Shown here one piece after another: positions 62,097 to 64,000 of a stretch of DNA of 64,000 nucleotides. The notes below the pieces were generated by a model. The model was not told the origin of the DNA. It saw only the letters and a program-made list of their open reading frames with translations, and did not search any database. A program made the position numbers and the translations under genes. Source of the stretch: Straminergon stramineum (Eukaryota; Streptophyta; Bryopsida; Hypnales; Calliergonaceae); the NCBI GenBank assembly GCA_963920665.1, contig OY987272.1, positions 7,197,001 through 7,261,000 on the forward strand, read 5' to 3'. Within the stretch, counting starts at the first letter, position 1. Each line of letters opens with the position of its first letter.

Positions 62097-63184
62097 TGTA
62101 GACTCTATACCAATTCTAGTAACACATAGCATATATAAAAAGGTGGTGCATAAATGGTTCCTAAATATGGCAATTTAAAAGGATCTTTACATGAGTGTCT
62201 AAGTGTAAGAAAGACTAATTTTCTTGGCCATGAGCCCATGATCAAGAAAAATCCAAATTTGTTTTATAGAAGCTTTGGTCGTTTCTAATATTATATCTCT
62301 AGGAAAAATTGGATAGAAAATAATTCTAAAAATTAATGCCAAATCTTTTAGGAAATAACAAGAGTTATATGAAATATCATAAAAATAGCTTTCTCTTTCA
62401 CCTCTAGTTTGCTTCTATTTCTAAATTGCATTTGAAATTTTATTATGTTAGATAATATTCATTATAGTATATATCACACATGCAAGATTCAAAGTCATTT
62501 TTTTAACCATTTTATGTCTCAGTCAATTTTTTTTTAGATTACTAACATAATGTGAACTAAGAGTGGACTTTGGTTCTCTTTGATAACATATTTAGATGCA
62601 ATAATTTTATTATTCACACTTCTAGTACCATTTTATGTTAATTATAAAATCAGGCTTCAAATTATTATTCTCATGCTTCATTTTTTCCACCTCTAAATAG
62701 AAATGAATAATTAAAATGTGACATTTTTATAACCTTAAAAAAATGTGCATACTATGAGCATTGGTAATTTTCAAAATCTTTCAAAATACTGTGATTTTCT
62801 TAAGAAAAATATTAAAAAAAAGTAATTTATCATTTACATAATATTTCAAAATGATTATAATCATATACTTCAAATACAAATATTATATTTGCTTTTGTAT
62901 TGATTTAAGATTTTATATTGTATAGTAGAGCTTGGATCAATGTGTGGGATATTTTTTGAGTTTTAGCAACTATCAATTTCTTTCAATTCCTATATTGAAT
63001 CATTTTATCAAGTTTCAAGTCTAGTTACCTTTTTTATGTTTTACTCTAAACAAAAAATTTCTAGATTTTTTCAATGGTTTTTTTGCCAATGTTTTCATAT
63101 TGCAAACGTTTCTTCTCCAATTCCATTGGCTAACTTTCAACTAGTCTCTATTTTTACTAGAACCCTAGTTTAGATACTAAGTTT
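62097..63184. other. AT-rich intergenic sequence, no gene seen
   Basis: No repeat ends or coding sequence recognised. Confidence 0.5.
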
Positions 63185-63186
63185 TA

Positions 63187-63734
63187 CAATAGAACCTCTC
63201 TAACGTAATAAGGTCGACAATGGATTGACTATATTACATTAGGAAGGGTCATTGCATTAATGATATTTGTATGTGAGCCAATGATCCCAAAACTAGTTTA
63301 TGGAATTTAGTGCAAATTCTACCTTCAAGACAAACATGCTTCAACTTTGGCTAACCTAAGATTGAGTAGTATCTAAGAAAAAAAATAGAAAAGAAAGGAT
63401 TTTGCAAGTTGTGAAGGATTATTGAGAGTACTATAACACAAAACCAACAAAATAGATGCTAATTCTAATGTGGAGGAAGTTGTATATTTTACAAATTGGC
63501 TATCAAATTCTATTGTTTGTTGCACTTTTCACTAAAATGTCTCCATGAAAGGTTCTTTCTTACAATGTACTTGTAGCGCAAGTATTTTGTAGGTAGAAAT
63601 TCAACTAATTTTAGCCACTTTAGGGGTTGTTGTACTTGACCATGTCCAGGATTGGGCAATCCATATTACCTTAGAGAGATTATTACTTTAGAAAATAATT
63701 AGAGAGTATTAATTACTTTAGAGAGGTTCTACCG
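63187..63734. mobile_element. Emigrant/pogo-like MITE
   Basis: The left end CAATAGAACCTCTCTAACG and the complement of the right end CGGTAGAACCTCTCTAAAG are inverted repeats of about 24 bp, flanked by TA on both sides (63185-63186, 63735-63736). The end sequence resembles the CAGTAAAACCTCTATAAATT ends of the plant Emigrant (pogo-type Tc1/mariner) MITEs, recalled from general knowledge. A second internal copy of the end motif (TTAGAGAGATTATTAC) lies near 63672. No coding capacity. Confidence 0.72.
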
Positions 63735-64000
63735 TAGTATGAAAAATACTCACTGACATAAGTTAATTGCTTTTTCAGTAAGGCATCAGTATTGACTTTT
63801 TTGCTGAATGCTTGTGCCTTCTGTATTGAATAAATGTTGAATCCTGCGAGGGGGGGGAACTTTCCTGGTGAGTAATGAAATCAATTTGTTTCCTAATTTG
63901 AATATGATGTAACTTAACAAATGACGGAACCCATGGCTAGGATCCACCAATCAGGACACGTGTCTTCATCACGGCTTCTTCAAATTGTGTACTCCCTCAC
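63735..64000 (+). promoter_or_regulatory. CCAAT and G-box patch, possible promoter of a gene beyond the edge
   Basis: CCAAT at 63947-63951 is followed at once by the palindrome GACACGTGTC (63955-63964), a G-box (CACGTG) of the kind bound by plant bZIP and bHLH factors. The last 100 bases are less AT-rich than the rest of the window. No ORF is visible before the window ends, so this is only suggestive. Confidence 0.35.

Overview
This looks like a stretch of repeat-dense nuclear chromatin from a plant or plant-like eukaryote. It is strongly AT-rich and has no operons, bacterial-style gene packing, rRNA, tRNA gene or CRISPR array. The plant assignment is an inference from mobile-element types: many CACTA-type elements (CACTA...TAGTG ends with 3-bp target duplications), a Mutator-type MITE with a 9-bp duplication, an Emigrant/pogo-like MITE, tRNA-derived SINE-like boxes and a short TTTAGGG-like patch. 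The species cannot be named from the sequence. I see no intact protein-coding gene; nearly all short ORFs are chance ORFs in AT-rich DNA or lie inside repeats.

Layout. 1-10 kb: a field of TTAA-flanked elements of about 0.8-1.0 kb (2702-4264 with a second-family element nested inside, 5876-6640, 6637-7573, 8789-9722). 11-12.4 kb: a more complex, non-repetitive patch that may hold pieces of a spliced minus-strand gene, ending in a clean hairpin. 12.9-18.9 kb: remains of a Crypton-like tyrosine recombinase gene split by a Mutator-type MITE, a GGTGATTG-ended element carrying a CACTA element, and a second CACTA element that itself carries a small CACTA MITE. 21-23 kb: another TTAA element, a CACTA MITE and a SINE-like segment. 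23.9-27.4 kb: a 3.5-kb Tc1-like (DD34E) transposon with about 934-bp terminal inverted repeats and a transposase broken by two in-frame stops.

27.6-28.3 kb: a second GGTGATTG-ended element. 28.3-39.5 kb: mostly unrecognised sequence, with a 1.06-kb near-perfect palindromic element at 31784-32840 and a TATA-containing, possibly LTR-derived segment near 35.55 kb. 39.5-40.5 kb: a TTAA element. 42.6-54.1 kb: a cluster of CACTA-type elements. 55-62 kb: two TTAA elements bracketing a degenerate ~105-bp satellite (56.0-58.7 kb) and a second tandem array. 63.2-63.7 kb: an Emigrant/pogo-like MITE, then a CCAAT/G-box patch that could be the promoter of a gene beyond the right edge.

The most unusual content is three transposon types not usually associated with plants in one window: a Crypton-like recombinase, a DD34E Tc1-like element with composite giant TIRs, and a multi-copy TTAA/CCCC...GGGG (piggyBac-like) MITE family. 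None of these identifications has been tested by database search.
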